Both the position numbers and the translations under genes were made by a program. Below are positions 46,472-54,826 of a stretch of DNA of 64,000 nt, in pieces. The stretch's first letter is position 1. The number at the start of each line of letters is the position of its first letter. The notes below the pieces were generated by a model, which did no database searches, was not told the DNA's origin, and saw only the letters and a program-made list of their open reading frames with translations. The stretch comes from VRUG01 sp965372745 (GTDB lineage: Bacteria; Planctomycetota; Phycisphaerae; Sedimentisphaerales; Anaerobacaceae), in contig CBDVDM010000001.1 of assembly GCA_965372745.1 (NCBI GenBank), forward strand, positions 124,001 through 188,000, written 5' to 3'.

Positions 46472-46610
46472 TTGGAACGTACCCTATAACGTCCATCCGT
46501 TTCATGTGCAGGACAACGCCAGTTACATTCCATAACATAACTTATGAACGCCTTTGAAAAAACACCGACAAAGCCGAAACTACTTACTATTGACCTCGTT
46601 CGTAATTACT

Positions 46611-46639
46611 ACAATATAGGAGTAACTCCTATTTGTCAA
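46611..46639 (-). promoter_or_regulatory. Strong promoter whose spacer is a perfect palindrome
   Basis: On the minus strand TTGACA (46639-46634), a 17-bp spacer and TATTGT (46616-46611) form an excellent sigma70-type promoter. The palindrome ATAGGAGT-T-ACTCCTAT (46632-46616) covers the spacer almost exactly, the ideal place for a repressor or Rrf2/MerR-like regulator. The next gene in this direction is the Fur-family gene, about 340 bp away. The 260 bases to its right (46640-46899) hold nothing I can assign. Confidence 0.7.
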
Positions 46640-46899
46640 GGGTCTTTCTGTTTTTTTTTGATGTTTTCGTTTATTAACTTCTACGAGCACTTCGGCGTCT
46701 TGCCTAACTTCTTTAATTATATGAAGTTATGCTACGTTCCATGGTTTTTGTTCTGCCACGATCATTTATTTTCAAGGGCAGATTTTTGACTCGTATTTTT
46801 TCCGTAGACCTTTTTGTGGGTAAACCTGTGTATTTGAAATCACTATAATTATTGTTTGAAAAAGTTGAATTTCAAGAAAGGAAAATCTACAAAATTAGC

Positions 46900-48516
46900 T
46901 TATTCCGCATTATGTAAAGAGGATTCGACTGAACAGCTTTTCATTGATAATGGCCACTGTTCTTTATTTTTGTCATAAGCTTTCTTGAAGGCTTCTACGA
47001 TTTCAGGGTCAAATCTTGTCCCGGAACCTTCAATGACATTCCTCAGTGCTTCTTCACCTAAAGCGGCTGGCCGATAACAACGGTCAGAGGTAATCGAATC
47101 AAAGAAATTCGCCACAGCCAGAACACGACCGCCAATCGATATTTCTCTTCCCTTTAAACCATCGGGGTAACCGGTGCCATCGAACTTTTCATGATGCTGA
47201 CGTATTATGTTCAGCTCGTGACTGAAAATCCCAATTGGTTCCAAAATCTGAACACTTATAACCGGATAGTTTCTTACAATTTTTAATTCTTCTTTCGAAA
47301 GTGGTTTAGTCTTAGTCAGGATACTATCAGGAATGCCTATTTTGCCGAGATCATGCAACATAGATGCTGTGTCAAGCCTTTGTTTAAGCTCATCCGACAA
47401 TCCTAATTCTTCCGCTATCGAAGCAGTATAAATCTGCACATGTCTCGTGTGGTTTGATATGTAAGGGTCTTTGATTGCCATCACTTTTGTAAAAGCTGAT
47501 ACTATCCCCACAGCCTGAGAATGCAATTTTCCGGCTACAGAAGATAGCTTGGTTTGCAGTTCGCTGTAGTCAAGTTTCTCCTGCTTCTCAACCTTTTTGT
47601 TAGGATCAATCTGGTCCCATCTAACCACACAGTTTCTTCCACTTTGTTTTGCAGCGTAAAGAGCTTTATCTGCCCGGTCGACAATTTCATTTGAATTAGG
47701 CAGGTCACTTGAGTCAACACTAACCAGGCCTATACTTGTAGAGATTGCTATTTTTTCATCGAAAACTTCCCATTGCCATTCATCAACAACTTTACACAGT
47801 CTTTCGGCTGCTTTAGCTGCCTCATCAAATGTCACTCCTGGCATCAGGATAGTGAATTCTTCTCCTCCATACCTGCCGGCTACGTCAAGTGGATATATAT
47901 TCTCGGTAAGGATTTTGCCCATTTGTTTCAGAACCATATCACCACCCAAATGACCGTATGTGTCATTAATACTCTTGAAGTGGTCGAGGTCTAACATAAG
48001 AACAGCCAGAGGAGTGCCTTTCATTTTGGAGCGAAGAAGCTCGCGCTCGAAAATCTCAAAGAAATGCCTCCTGTTCACCAGAGCTGTTAATTCGTCTGTA
48101 TTGGCAAGCATTCTAAGTTGTTCCTGCAACTCAACAAGCTGTATAGCAATTCCGATACGTGTTCTCAGCACACTCTGGTTGAATGGTTTTATTATATAAT
48201 CGATAGCGCCTTTCTTTATAGCCTCAACACCTATTTCTTCATCATCAAGACCTGTCAGGACGATAACAGGTATCTTGGGATTGGCCTGATGTACCTTTTC
48301 CACGGTAACAATACCAAGACTATCCGGCAGGCCAAGGTCAAGAAGTACAAGGTCACATTTATTTGTCTTTAGACACTCCAGACATTCACAGAGCATACCG
48401 GCGGTCTCGACCACAAATTCCATTTCCTGAGAGGAATTTTCCAGGGCAAGCTTTGTCAGACGGCGATCGCCAGGGTCATCATCTACGAGCAGTATTTTTA
48501 TCTTTTTGATACTCAT
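46900..48516 (-). CDS. Response regulator with GGDEF and HD-GYP outputs
   Basis: The protein has 538 residues: a receiver domain (1-125, phospho-Asp in VLLDLGLPDS, Lys in IIKPF), a GGDEF diguanylate cyclase domain (about 135-300, GGEEF intact) and an HD-GYP c-di-GMP phosphodiesterase domain (about 330-515, HDLGKIGIP and HHEKFDGTGYPDGL intact). The usual inhibitory RxxD site upstream of GGEEF reads YPLD, so product inhibition is probably lost. One protein may thus both make and break c-di-GMP under phosphorelay control. Its start overlaps the stop of the preceding response-regulator gene by 4 bp. It is the last gene of a six-gene minus-strand operon. Confidence 0.95.
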   Translation of the reverse strand: MSIKKIKILLVDDDPGDRRLTKLALENSSQEMEFVVETAGMLCECLECLKTNKCDLVLLDLGLPDSLGIVTVEKVHQANPKIPVIVLTGLDDEEIGVEAIKKGAIDYIIKPFNQSVLRTRIGIAIQLVELQEQLRMLANTDELTALVNRRHFFEIFERELLRSKMKGTPLAVLMLDLDHFKSINDTYGHLGGDMVLKQMGKILTENIYPLDVAGRYGGEEFTILMPGVTFDEAAKAAERLCKVVDEWQWEVFDEKIAISTSIGLVSVDSSDLPNSNEIVDRADKALYAAKQSGRNCVVRWDQIDPNKKVEKQEKLDYSELQTKLSSVAGKLHSQAVGIVSAFTKVMAIKDPYISNHTRHVQIYTASIAEELGLSDELKQRLDTASMLHDLGKIGIPDSILTKTKPLSKEELKIVRNYPVISVQILEPIGIFSHELNIIRQHHEKFDGTGYPDGLKGREISIGGRVLAVANFFDSITSDRCYRPAALGEEALRNVIEGSGTRFDPEIVEAFKKAYDKNKEQWPLSMKSCSVESSLHNAE

Positions 48517-48965
48517 ATCCTGTCAGTTACCTCTACACGTTTGCATACATTGAACCAGTATTCCTGAAGGCTCTGCATCATAATCTGAAAACCGTCCATG
48601 GTTACGGGTTTTTTTATGTAGCCTGAGGCATGCAGTTTATAACTTTCGCTTATATCGTGGTCCAAATCCGAAGTTGTCAGGATAACAACAGGAATCGTTC
48701 TGAGTTCATCGTTGGCTTTGACACGCTTCAAAAATTCCTTTCCACCCATTCCTGGCATATTTAAATCGAGCAAAATCAGGTCTGGACGGGGACTCTGGCT
48801 GTCACCGTTTTGGCTGCGCTCTAAATAATCAAGTGCCTGCTCTCCACTTTCAGTTACGAGAACATCATTAACAATTTTTGCGTCTAATAGCGATTTTTTG
48901 GTCAGCTTCTGGTCTCCGGGGTCATCTTCTATTAACAAGATTATAACCGATTTTAAGTAACCCAT
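48513..48965 (-). CDS. Single-domain response regulator (Rcp1-like)
   Basis: This 150-residue receiver domain has IEDDPGDQKLTKKSL at the N-terminus, the phospho-acceptor in LILLDLNMPGMGG near residue 66, TTSDLDHDI and the conserved Lys in YIKKPV. The long beta3-alpha3 region and C-terminal SLQEYWFNVCK are typical of Rcp1-type regulators that pair with phytochrome-like kinases. It sits 36 bp after the REC-histidine kinase gene, the usual Rcp1 context, and overlaps the next gene by 4 bp (ATGA). Confidence 0.93.
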   Translation of the reverse strand: MGYLKSVIILLIEDDPGDQKLTKKSLLDAKIVNDVLVTESGEQALDYLERSQNGDSQSPRPDLILLDLNMPGMGGKEFLKRVKANDELRTIPVVILTTSDLDHDISESYKLHASGYIKKPVTMDGFQIMMQSLQEYWFNVCKRVEVTDRI

Positions 48966-49001
48966 TTCTTCTCCTTTAGACCACTGTCCTGTAGTATAAG
49001 C

Positions 49002-50324
49002 CTAATCTGTTTGTAGATATTCTCTTGCTGCTTCAAGAATCACCGAGAACGTTGAGCCTTCACCAATTTCTGATTCAACACTAATTTGGCCATTAAGCCT
49101 GTCAGCTATCTTTTTACAAACTGCCAGACCGATTCCGGTCCCCTCGTATTCTGTGCGAGAATGCAGGTGTCTAAACATTTTGAATATATCCTCATGGTAT
49201 TCTTTTTTAATACCGATACCGTTGTCCTTAACCGATATTTTGACCTTGTCCTGCTCAATATTCTCTGCTGTTATTATGATATGTGGGCTAACTCCTTTAG
49301 TATGGTACTTGATACCATTTGTAATCAGGTTCTGCAAAAGTTGTCCAAGTTGAACCGGGTCTGCCCACACTTTAGGCATAGTCTCGGGTACTTCAATCTT
49401 GCCGCCGGTATCTTCCAATAGTGCTGCGACTTCTAATTGACTTAATCCGTTTACCATTTCATTCAAATCAACTATTTCAAAGACAGGTTTATTTTTGCTG
49501 ACCCGTGCATAAATCAGCAGAGCTTCTATCATCTTGGTCATTCGTTTTGCACCATCAGTCATAAACCGGAGGTTCTCGGTATCGTCTTCAGTGAGTTTAC
49601 CTTTGAGTGACTCGGCTAAAAGTTCACCGAAGGATGATATCTTTCGCAACGGCTCGCGAAGGTCATGCGATGCTATATAAACAAAATCTTTAAGGTCATG
49701 ATTTGCCTCGTCAAGCTTACTCACAGTCTGTTCCAACTGCTCGGTTCGTTGTGCTACTCTTTGCTCAAGATTATTTATCAATTCCCATTTTTCCGTCAGG
49801 GAGCAGGCAATCTGACGAATTTCCATGTTGTCAAAAGGCTTTTTCAGAATTAACAAACGGTCTGTTGTGCCTAATTCAATGAGCATATCATGCCAGGAAT
49901 AATCTGAATATGCCGTACAAATAACAACCTGAAGTCCAGGGTACTCCTGCCAGATATGCTTAATCGTTTCGATTCCATCCCAGCCAGGCGGCATACGTAT
50001 GTCAACAAAGGCCATCGCATAAGGACGGCCGTCTTTCAGGGATTGCTGAATCTTTTCTAATCCCTCCTTGCCCTGAAAAGCCGAGTCTATCTGATAACGT
50101 TCTTTCTTTGACGAATCTAAAGAGGAACCAAAAATAGCTGTCTCTTCCTTGTCAAGACAAATTGTCTCATTGCCTTCACATCCAAGAATGCCTTTGAAGT
50201 CTTTATGAATTACCTCATTGTCATCTATCACCAGGATGCGCCTGTTTTTCTCAGCCGTTGTGTTACTGGTTTTTTTAGTTTTCTCAGTTTTTGTTGTTTC
50301 GATTGTCTTTGTCATAATCTTCAT
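49002..50324 (-). CDS. Receiver-histidine kinase hybrid
   Basis: The protein has 440 residues: an N-terminal receiver domain (about 27-180), a coiled coil (about 180-210), a HisKA domain with the phospho-His in FVYIASHDLREPLRKISSF near 220, and a HATPase_c domain with KDNGIGI, MFRHLHSRTEYEGTGIGL (about 300-435). The receiver has an extra 40-residue segment after its first helix (DKEETAIFG...), shared with the HD-GYP regulator at 50351; the two receivers are clear paralogues (AYAMAFVD(I/V)RMPPGWDG; CTAYSDYSWHDM). It has no membrane segment, so it senses from the cytoplasm or acts as a relay kinase. An alternate start is ATG 50315. Confidence 0.93.
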   Translation of the reverse strand: MKIMTKTIETTKTEKTKKTSNTTAEKNRRILVIDDNEVIHKDFKGILGCEGNETICLDKEETAIFGSSLDSSKKERYQIDSAFQGKEGLEKIQQSLKDGRPYAMAFVDIRMPPGWDGIETIKHIWQEYPGLQVVICTAYSDYSWHDMLIELGTTDRLLILKKPFDNMEIRQIACSLTEKWELINNLEQRVAQRTEQLEQTVSKLDEANHDLKDFVYIASHDLREPLRKISSFGELLAESLKGKLTEDDTENLRFMTDGAKRMTKMIEALLIYARVSKNKPVFEIVDLNEMVNGLSQLEVAALLEDTGGKIEVPETMPKVWADPVQLGQLLQNLITNGIKYHTKGVSPHIIITAENIEQDKVKISVKDNGIGIKKEYHEDIFKMFRHLHSRTEYEGTGIGLAVCKKIADRLNGQISVESEIGEGSTFSVILEAAREYLQTD

Positions 50325-50350
50325 GTAATACCCATTTTTGTTTACTAATC

Positions 50351-51586
50351 TTAGCGTCGTACATCACTGGAAGTCTCACTTGCTACCAATTCTCTATCAG
50401 CTGTATCACTCAAATCACATACATGCAGAAATTTATCCCAACAATTACAAAATGCATCAACTATAGTTGGATCAAAATGTTTGCCTGACTCATTTATAAT
50501 CATACTTCTCGCCACTTCAGGTTCTAAAGCGGACTTGTACACTCGAACCGAAGTCAACGCATCATAGACATCGACCAGCGCAACAATTCTTGCAACAAGA
50601 GGAGTATCATACCCGCTTAGACCATCAGGATATCCGCTGCCGTCAAATCTTTCATGATGACTTCGTGTAATAACGGCAGCCATGTTAAGAAAACCGCCTG
50701 CTCCGCTATGTCCTGCTGCCATCTCGAGTGCCTCAGCCCCGATAATCGTGTGCTCTTTCATCAGTTCGAATTCACTGTTACTCAACCTGCCTGGCTTTAA
50801 CAGTATCGTATCCGGTATCCCAACCTTGCCAATATCATGCAATGGACTTGAACGCCACAAATTCTGAAGAAACTGTTCGTCTATCTCATTAGAAAACGCA
50901 TGGTCTTTTTTAAGCTGTTCAGCAAGAATTTGCGAGTATAACCTGATGTGTTCAAGGTGCGTACCTGTTTCCGGGTCGCGGGATTCAGCAAGCTTGGCCA
51001 GTGCAAATACAGTGACATCCCGTGTCTCGGCAATCTGCTCAGTCCTTTGACGGACTAACTTATCGAGATTATATAGAAGTTCCCACTTTTCGGTAAATGA
51101 GCATGCTATCTGTCGTACCTCAATATTATCGAACGGTTTTTTCAAAATCAGTAATTGATCTGTTTCGCCAAGCTTTTCTATCATATCATGCCATGAATAA
51201 TCTGAATAAGCGGTACAAAGAACAACCTGAAGACCCGGATATTTTTGCCATATCCGGTGTATTGTTTCAACTCCATCCCAACCAGGCGGCATACGAACAT
51301 CCACAAAAGCCATGGCATAAGGATTGCCCTCCTCCAAAGCTTGTTTGACCTTCTCAAAACCTTCCTGTCCCTGAAAAGCTGAATCTATTTCAAAACTCAC
51401 TTGTTCCGATGATACAGAACCGGGAGCATGACCGAAAATTGCTGTCTCTTCTTCATTGACACTGACATTACTATCTACGTCAGCAACTCTGTTTGTCAGA
51501 ACAGCTTTAAAATCTTTATGAATCTCCTCATTGTCATCAATAATGAGAATCCGTCGATTCTTTGTTGTAGCATTTATGTTTGACAT
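50351..51586 (-). CDS. Response regulator with HD-GYP phosphodiesterase output
   Basis: The protein has 411 residues. A receiver domain (about 10-170) of the same inserted type as the neighbouring REC-kinase is followed by an HD-GYP domain (about 195-385) with the motifs SPLHDIGKVGIPD and RSHHERFDGSGYPDGL intact. HD-GYP enzymes hydrolyse c-di-GMP to GMP or pGpG. The N-terminal 13 bp overlap the end of the sensor kinase gene at 51574, indicating translational coupling. No DNA-binding domain is present. Along with the GGDEF/HD-GYP protein it makes this operon a c-di-GMP module. Confidence 0.95.
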   Translation of the reverse strand: MSNINATTKNRRILIIDDNEEIHKDFKAVLTNRVADVDSNVSVNEEETAIFGHAPGSVSSEQVSFEIDSAFQGQEGFEKVKQALEEGNPYAMAFVDVRMPPGWDGVETIHRIWQKYPGLQVVLCTAYSDYSWHDMIEKLGETDQLLILKKPFDNIEVRQIACSFTEKWELLYNLDKLVRQRTEQIAETRDVTVFALAKLAESRDPETGTHLEHIRLYSQILAEQLKKDHAFSNEIDEQFLQNLWRSSPLHDIGKVGIPDTILLKPGRLSNSEFELMKEHTIIGAEALEMAAGHSGAGGFLNMAAVITRSHHERFDGSGYPDGLSGYDTPLVARIVALVDVYDALTSVRVYKSALEPEVARSMIINESGKHFDPTIVDAFCNCWDKFLHVCDLSDTADRELVASETSSDVRR

Positions 51587-53640
51587 GCGTCAACCCCTAC
51601 CTCTTTTAACGGCAGCTCCAGCGTAAATGTTGCTCCATGCCCAAGACCATCGCTATGAACAGTCAATGACCCACCCATTTCCTTGGCTGCAAGCGCACCA
51701 CTGTGCAGACCAAAACCATGACCATGTTTTTTGGTTGTAAAACCATGTCGGAATATCTTGGTCAGATTTTCTTTAGCAACCCCGACTCCGTTGTCTTTTA
51801 CATCGAATCTAAATTTGTCTCCGTTCCCGTGAAGCCGAATTGTCATTATTTTTTCTTCATTTTTACAACTGGTTAGTGCATACTTTGCGTTACCAATCAA
51901 ATTAACAAGAATTTGCAGGATTCTTTGCTTATCAATATTGACTATCGGAAGCTCATCAAAATCACGTATCAGACTGATTTGGTGCCGTTCGAGACCGGCA
52001 CAGTTGATCTGGATTGCGTTTTCAACCACCTCATCCAGTGATGCTGCTATCTCGACACCGGATACCTTGGAATAAGACTGCTGCATCTTAACGATTTCTT
52101 TGATATGACCAACGTTATCTGTCAGCGACCGAAGCTTTTCAAGAATATCTTCCCGCTCACCAGCCATTAGCTTTATCACTTTTGCCAGGTAACCTGGTAT
52201 ATGTTTTCCCTGCTGGTCTTCGGTAAGAAATTTTCCAATATCCTCACTGTGTTCATCGATCATATCTACCACTTTTTGCAAATTCGACAATTTAGAACCG
52301 GAGACCTTTTCAGTTATTAAGGTTGTTGAAACATTAATGCTGTTCAGAACATTTCCAACATTATGTAAAACGTCGGTAGCAACCTCTGCCATACCGGCTT
52401 TATGTGAAGCTTCAACAAGCTTTCTATGTGTCTCAGCCAATTCTTCTTCCGCTTTCCTGCGTTCTGTAATATCAATAAACAATCCGACCATTAAATTTTT
52501 GCCGCGTAGTTCTATCTTTCTAAACAGTATCCAGACAGGAATTTCATGGCTGTCTTTATGTACTATTCTTCCTTCAAAACCTTCAATACTTTCCTGGATA
52601 GAGCCATTTTTTTCCTGTGGGTTTTTTTTGCCTGTTATACCCCTGTGGTAAAGTTTTGATTGTTTAGTACCAATTATTTCAGATCGTACACATCCTAATA
52701 TATCTTCGGCCTGTGAGTTACAGTCCTGTACTTTTCCTGTATCTTCTTCAAATATAAGTATTGCACCGCCTGCATTTTCAAATATCGTTTTAAATTTAAG
52801 TTCTGATTGTCTCAAGGCATCAGCAGCGCGTTTACGCTCTGCGACATCCCGGCTTAACTGTTCGTTCGCCACCGTCAATTCTGCGGTACGCTCCTTGACA
52901 CGCATTTCAAGTTTTTCATTTATTTCAACTAATTCAAGGTCACGCTGCTGAATTTGCTCTAACATGCCGTTGAATGAATCAATAAGTAAACCTACTTCGT
53001 CGTTGCTTTGTTTAAGTGCACGAGTCGAATAATCTTTCTTTTCTGAAACGCCTTTTGCAATTTCAGAAAGAGCAAGTATCGGTTTCGAGATAATTCTTTG
53101 AAGTCTTGAGGACACAAAGTATGCAACTAATGTAGCAAACAATAATACAGCAATAGTAATTTTAGTATTTTGCCTTAGGATATTTCGCATAGGCTCAAGG
53201 TCTGAGCGGATACAAACTATACCGATCATTTCCTCTTCGAGCACAATCGGTTCGAAAACTGTGAGAAAACCACCATCAAAGCTATATCCTTTTTCCTGAA
53301 ATTTGGAAAGATTGGCCATACTATCATTGCCACTGCGGTAGTATGTTGCAAACAGCTCACCTTCACTATTATAAACACAGCCGAATACAACAGAAGATTC
53401 CGCCTTCAATGCTCTAAGAATGTTCTCGGCATCCTCAGCGTCTTCGAATGCCAAAGCTGCTTTACAGTTATCGGCTATCATCGCAGCCTGAGTAGACAGG
53501 TTTCTGACCATAGTCTGACGTAAATTTGACCACTGCCACACGATCAACGTACTACTTACCAACAGCAGTACAGCGATGCACGTCACCATAGTGATCAGTA
53601 TCAGTTTATCCCTTATTTTCAGGTTTGTTATAAGAGACAT
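51574..53640 (-). CDS. Membrane-bound PAS sensor histidine kinase
   Basis: The protein has 688 residues: TM1 (about 13-36), an extracytoplasmic CHASE8-like domain (about 37-165), TM2 (about 167-185), HAMP (about 186-240), coiled coil (about 240-290), PAS (about 290-395), and a DHp domain with an atypical H-box (TDVLHNVGNVLNSINVS near 430). It ends in HATPase_c (VKDNGVGVAKENLTKIFRHGFTTK, HGFGLH). The LHNVGNxLN type H-box is known in kinases of this class. It overlaps the next gene by 13 bp and follows the YfiR-like gene by 2 bp. The YfiR-like product may act on its extracytoplasmic domain; that is inferred from the pairing. Confidence 0.92.
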   Translation of the reverse strand: MSLITNLKIRDKLILITMVTCIAVLLLVSSTLIVWQWSNLRQTMVRNLSTQAAMIADNCKAALAFEDAEDAENILRALKAESSVVFGCVYNSEGELFATYYRSGNDSMANLSKFQEKGYSFDGGFLTVFEPIVLEEEMIGIVCIRSDLEPMRNILRQNTKITIAVLLFATLVAYFVSSRLQRIISKPILALSEIAKGVSEKKDYSTRALKQSNDEVGLLIDSFNGMLEQIQQRDLELVEINEKLEMRVKERTAELTVANEQLSRDVAERKRAADALRQSELKFKTIFENAGGAILIFEEDTGKVQDCNSQAEDILGCVRSEIIGTKQSKLYHRGITGKKNPQEKNGSIQESIEGFEGRIVHKDSHEIPVWILFRKIELRGKNLMVGLFIDITERRKAEEELAETHRKLVEASHKAGMAEVATDVLHNVGNVLNSINVSTTLITEKVSGSKLSNLQKVVDMIDEHSEDIGKFLTEDQQGKHIPGYLAKVIKLMAGEREDILEKLRSLTDNVGHIKEIVKMQQSYSKVSGVEIAASLDEVVENAIQINCAGLERHQISLIRDFDELPIVNIDKQRILQILVNLIGNAKYALTSCKNEEKIMTIRLHGNGDKFRFDVKDNGVGVAKENLTKIFRHGFTTKKHGHGFGLHSGALAAKEMGGSLTVHSDGLGHGATFTLELPLKEVGVDACQT

Positions 53641-53642
53641 AA

Positions 53643-54347
53643 TTAACTCCCGCCTGAATCTGTAGTTACAGTATCTTTTTTAATTACGGTTTTGGCCAAT
53701 CTCAATAGCTGTGACCGTATTTTAAGATTGGAATCTTTAGCAGCTGTTACGTTTACATCAAATCGAATCTTATTCTGTTCCATTGTAAAGTTGATGATAC
53801 CACCGTTTTCAAGAAAGTTTTTCATATCACCTACGGTTAAGATATTATATTCGCGTATCGACTTGGTAAGTTCACTGATGTGTGATTTTTCTGAATTACA
53901 GACAAACAGCAGATGGCTTTGGCCAATCGCCTTAAGTTCTTTTTTCTGTGTATTCTCGTCCAATTGTTTAATTTCACCAAAGCTTTTGAACCGCTTTAAA
54001 ATAACTTTCCTGCCTTTAATCTTTTTACCTTTGAGGGGTTCCAGGACATTTCCAAACGAATCTTTGCCGATAATTCCAATGACTATCGGCTTGCCTTCAT
54101 TGCTCATTTTTTCTTCCGGCCATTCTACAAACCGGATGAAGTTGTATAAAAAGGCGGCCTTGAGCTTGAATATTTGATATGACCTGCTGGATTGCGATTG
54201 TGATTTCGCATATCCGGCATACAGCATTATCCCGCAAAACCAGACAAGCATCAATATCAGCCCGGCTATTGGCATAAACTTTTCTTTCTTAAGTTTTGCC
54301 CATCGAGGCTGCATATTATTCATATATTTGCATACTTCATTATTCAT
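53643..54347 (-). CDS. YfiR-like (DUF4154) exported regulator
   Basis: The protein has about 234 residues. A membrane/signal segment (MPIAGLILMLVWFCGIMLYAG, residues 25-45) is followed by the DUF4154 domain with FKLKAAFLYNFIRFVEWPE near 62, IGIIGKDSFGN, HLLFVCNSE, LTVGDMKNFLENGGIINFTMEQNKIRFDVN and SQLLRLAK. YfiR family proteins sit in the periplasm and restrain c-di-GMP signalling through a membrane partner (YfiN) in Pseudomonas. Here the partner is likely the sensor kinase encoded 2 bp downstream rather than a cyclase. The start at ATG 54347 versus ATG 54320 or 54275 is uncertain. Confidence 0.88.
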   Translation of the reverse strand: MNNEVCKYMNNMQPRWAKLKKEKFMPIAGLILMLVWFCGIMLYAGYAKSQSQSSRSYQIFKLKAAFLYNFIRFVEWPEEKMSNEGKPIVIGIIGKDSFGNVLEPLKGKKIKGRKVILKRFKSFGEIKQLDENTQKKELKAIGQSHLLFVCNSEKSHISELTKSIREYNILTVGDMKNFLENGGIINFTMEQNKIRFDVNVTAAKDSNLKIRSQLLRLAKTVIKKDTVTTDSGGS

Positions 54348-54603
54348 TCAATAGCTCTAATGACTGATAACTACTGTTTTCGATTATCTACAATCATCGG
54401 TTTCATTTGTGTCGGCGATAGCGTAGGCCCACTTTAGAACCTTGATTTTTTGAGTTGATTCAGTAGCATCGCAAGCGTTTTTTGCAGGCACGGACATATT
54501 ATCGGTCGACATGGTGACATAATAGCGGACAAATGCGGACGTTTATTATACTTAGAGAAATGCGACTACAAATGTTCACCTGTTCTAATATTCACCTACT
54601 CCA

Positions 54604-54624
54604 TTTTTTGCCGAAGGCAAAAAA
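54604..54624 (-). terminator. Hairpin terminator directly after tRNA-Pro
   Basis: TTTTTTGCC and GGCAAAAAA form a perfect 9-bp stem around a 3-nt loop, starting one base after the tRNA. It ends the tRNA transcript. The T-tract is within the stem, so it should also work in the other direction. Confidence 0.7.
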
Positions 54625-54699
54625 TCGGGGCGAGAGGACTTGAACCTCCGACCTCATGACCCCCAGTCATGCGCGCTAGCCAAACTGCGCCACGCCCCG
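54625..54699 (-). tRNA. tRNA-Pro(GGG)
   Basis: The minus strand folds as a 75-nt tRNA: acceptor stem CGGGGCG/CGCCCCG with discriminator A, D arm GCGC-AGTTTGGCTA-GCGC, anticodon arm CATGA-CTGGGGG-TCATG (anticodon GGG, proline), variable loop AGGTC, and T arm GGAGG-TTCAAGT-CCTCT. The 3' CCA is not encoded; TTTTTTGCC follows instead, so CCA must be added enzymatically. Confidence 0.96.
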
Positions 54700-54826
54700 A
54701 AAAACGCAAAATAATATAAAAACAAGCACGAATGTACCAAAGTCCTCAAAAAACAGCAACTTTTTTCAGTAATTTATATGTGACTCACCTGAAGGGGTAG
54801 GGGGGGCAACTAAAGCACTTTAATAT

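Noticed and set aside
46339..46533. 64-codon minus-strand ORF in the leader of the Fur-family gene
   Set aside because: No ribosome site, no recognisable family, and it runs through the perfect hairpin; kept only as a possibility in the leader finding.
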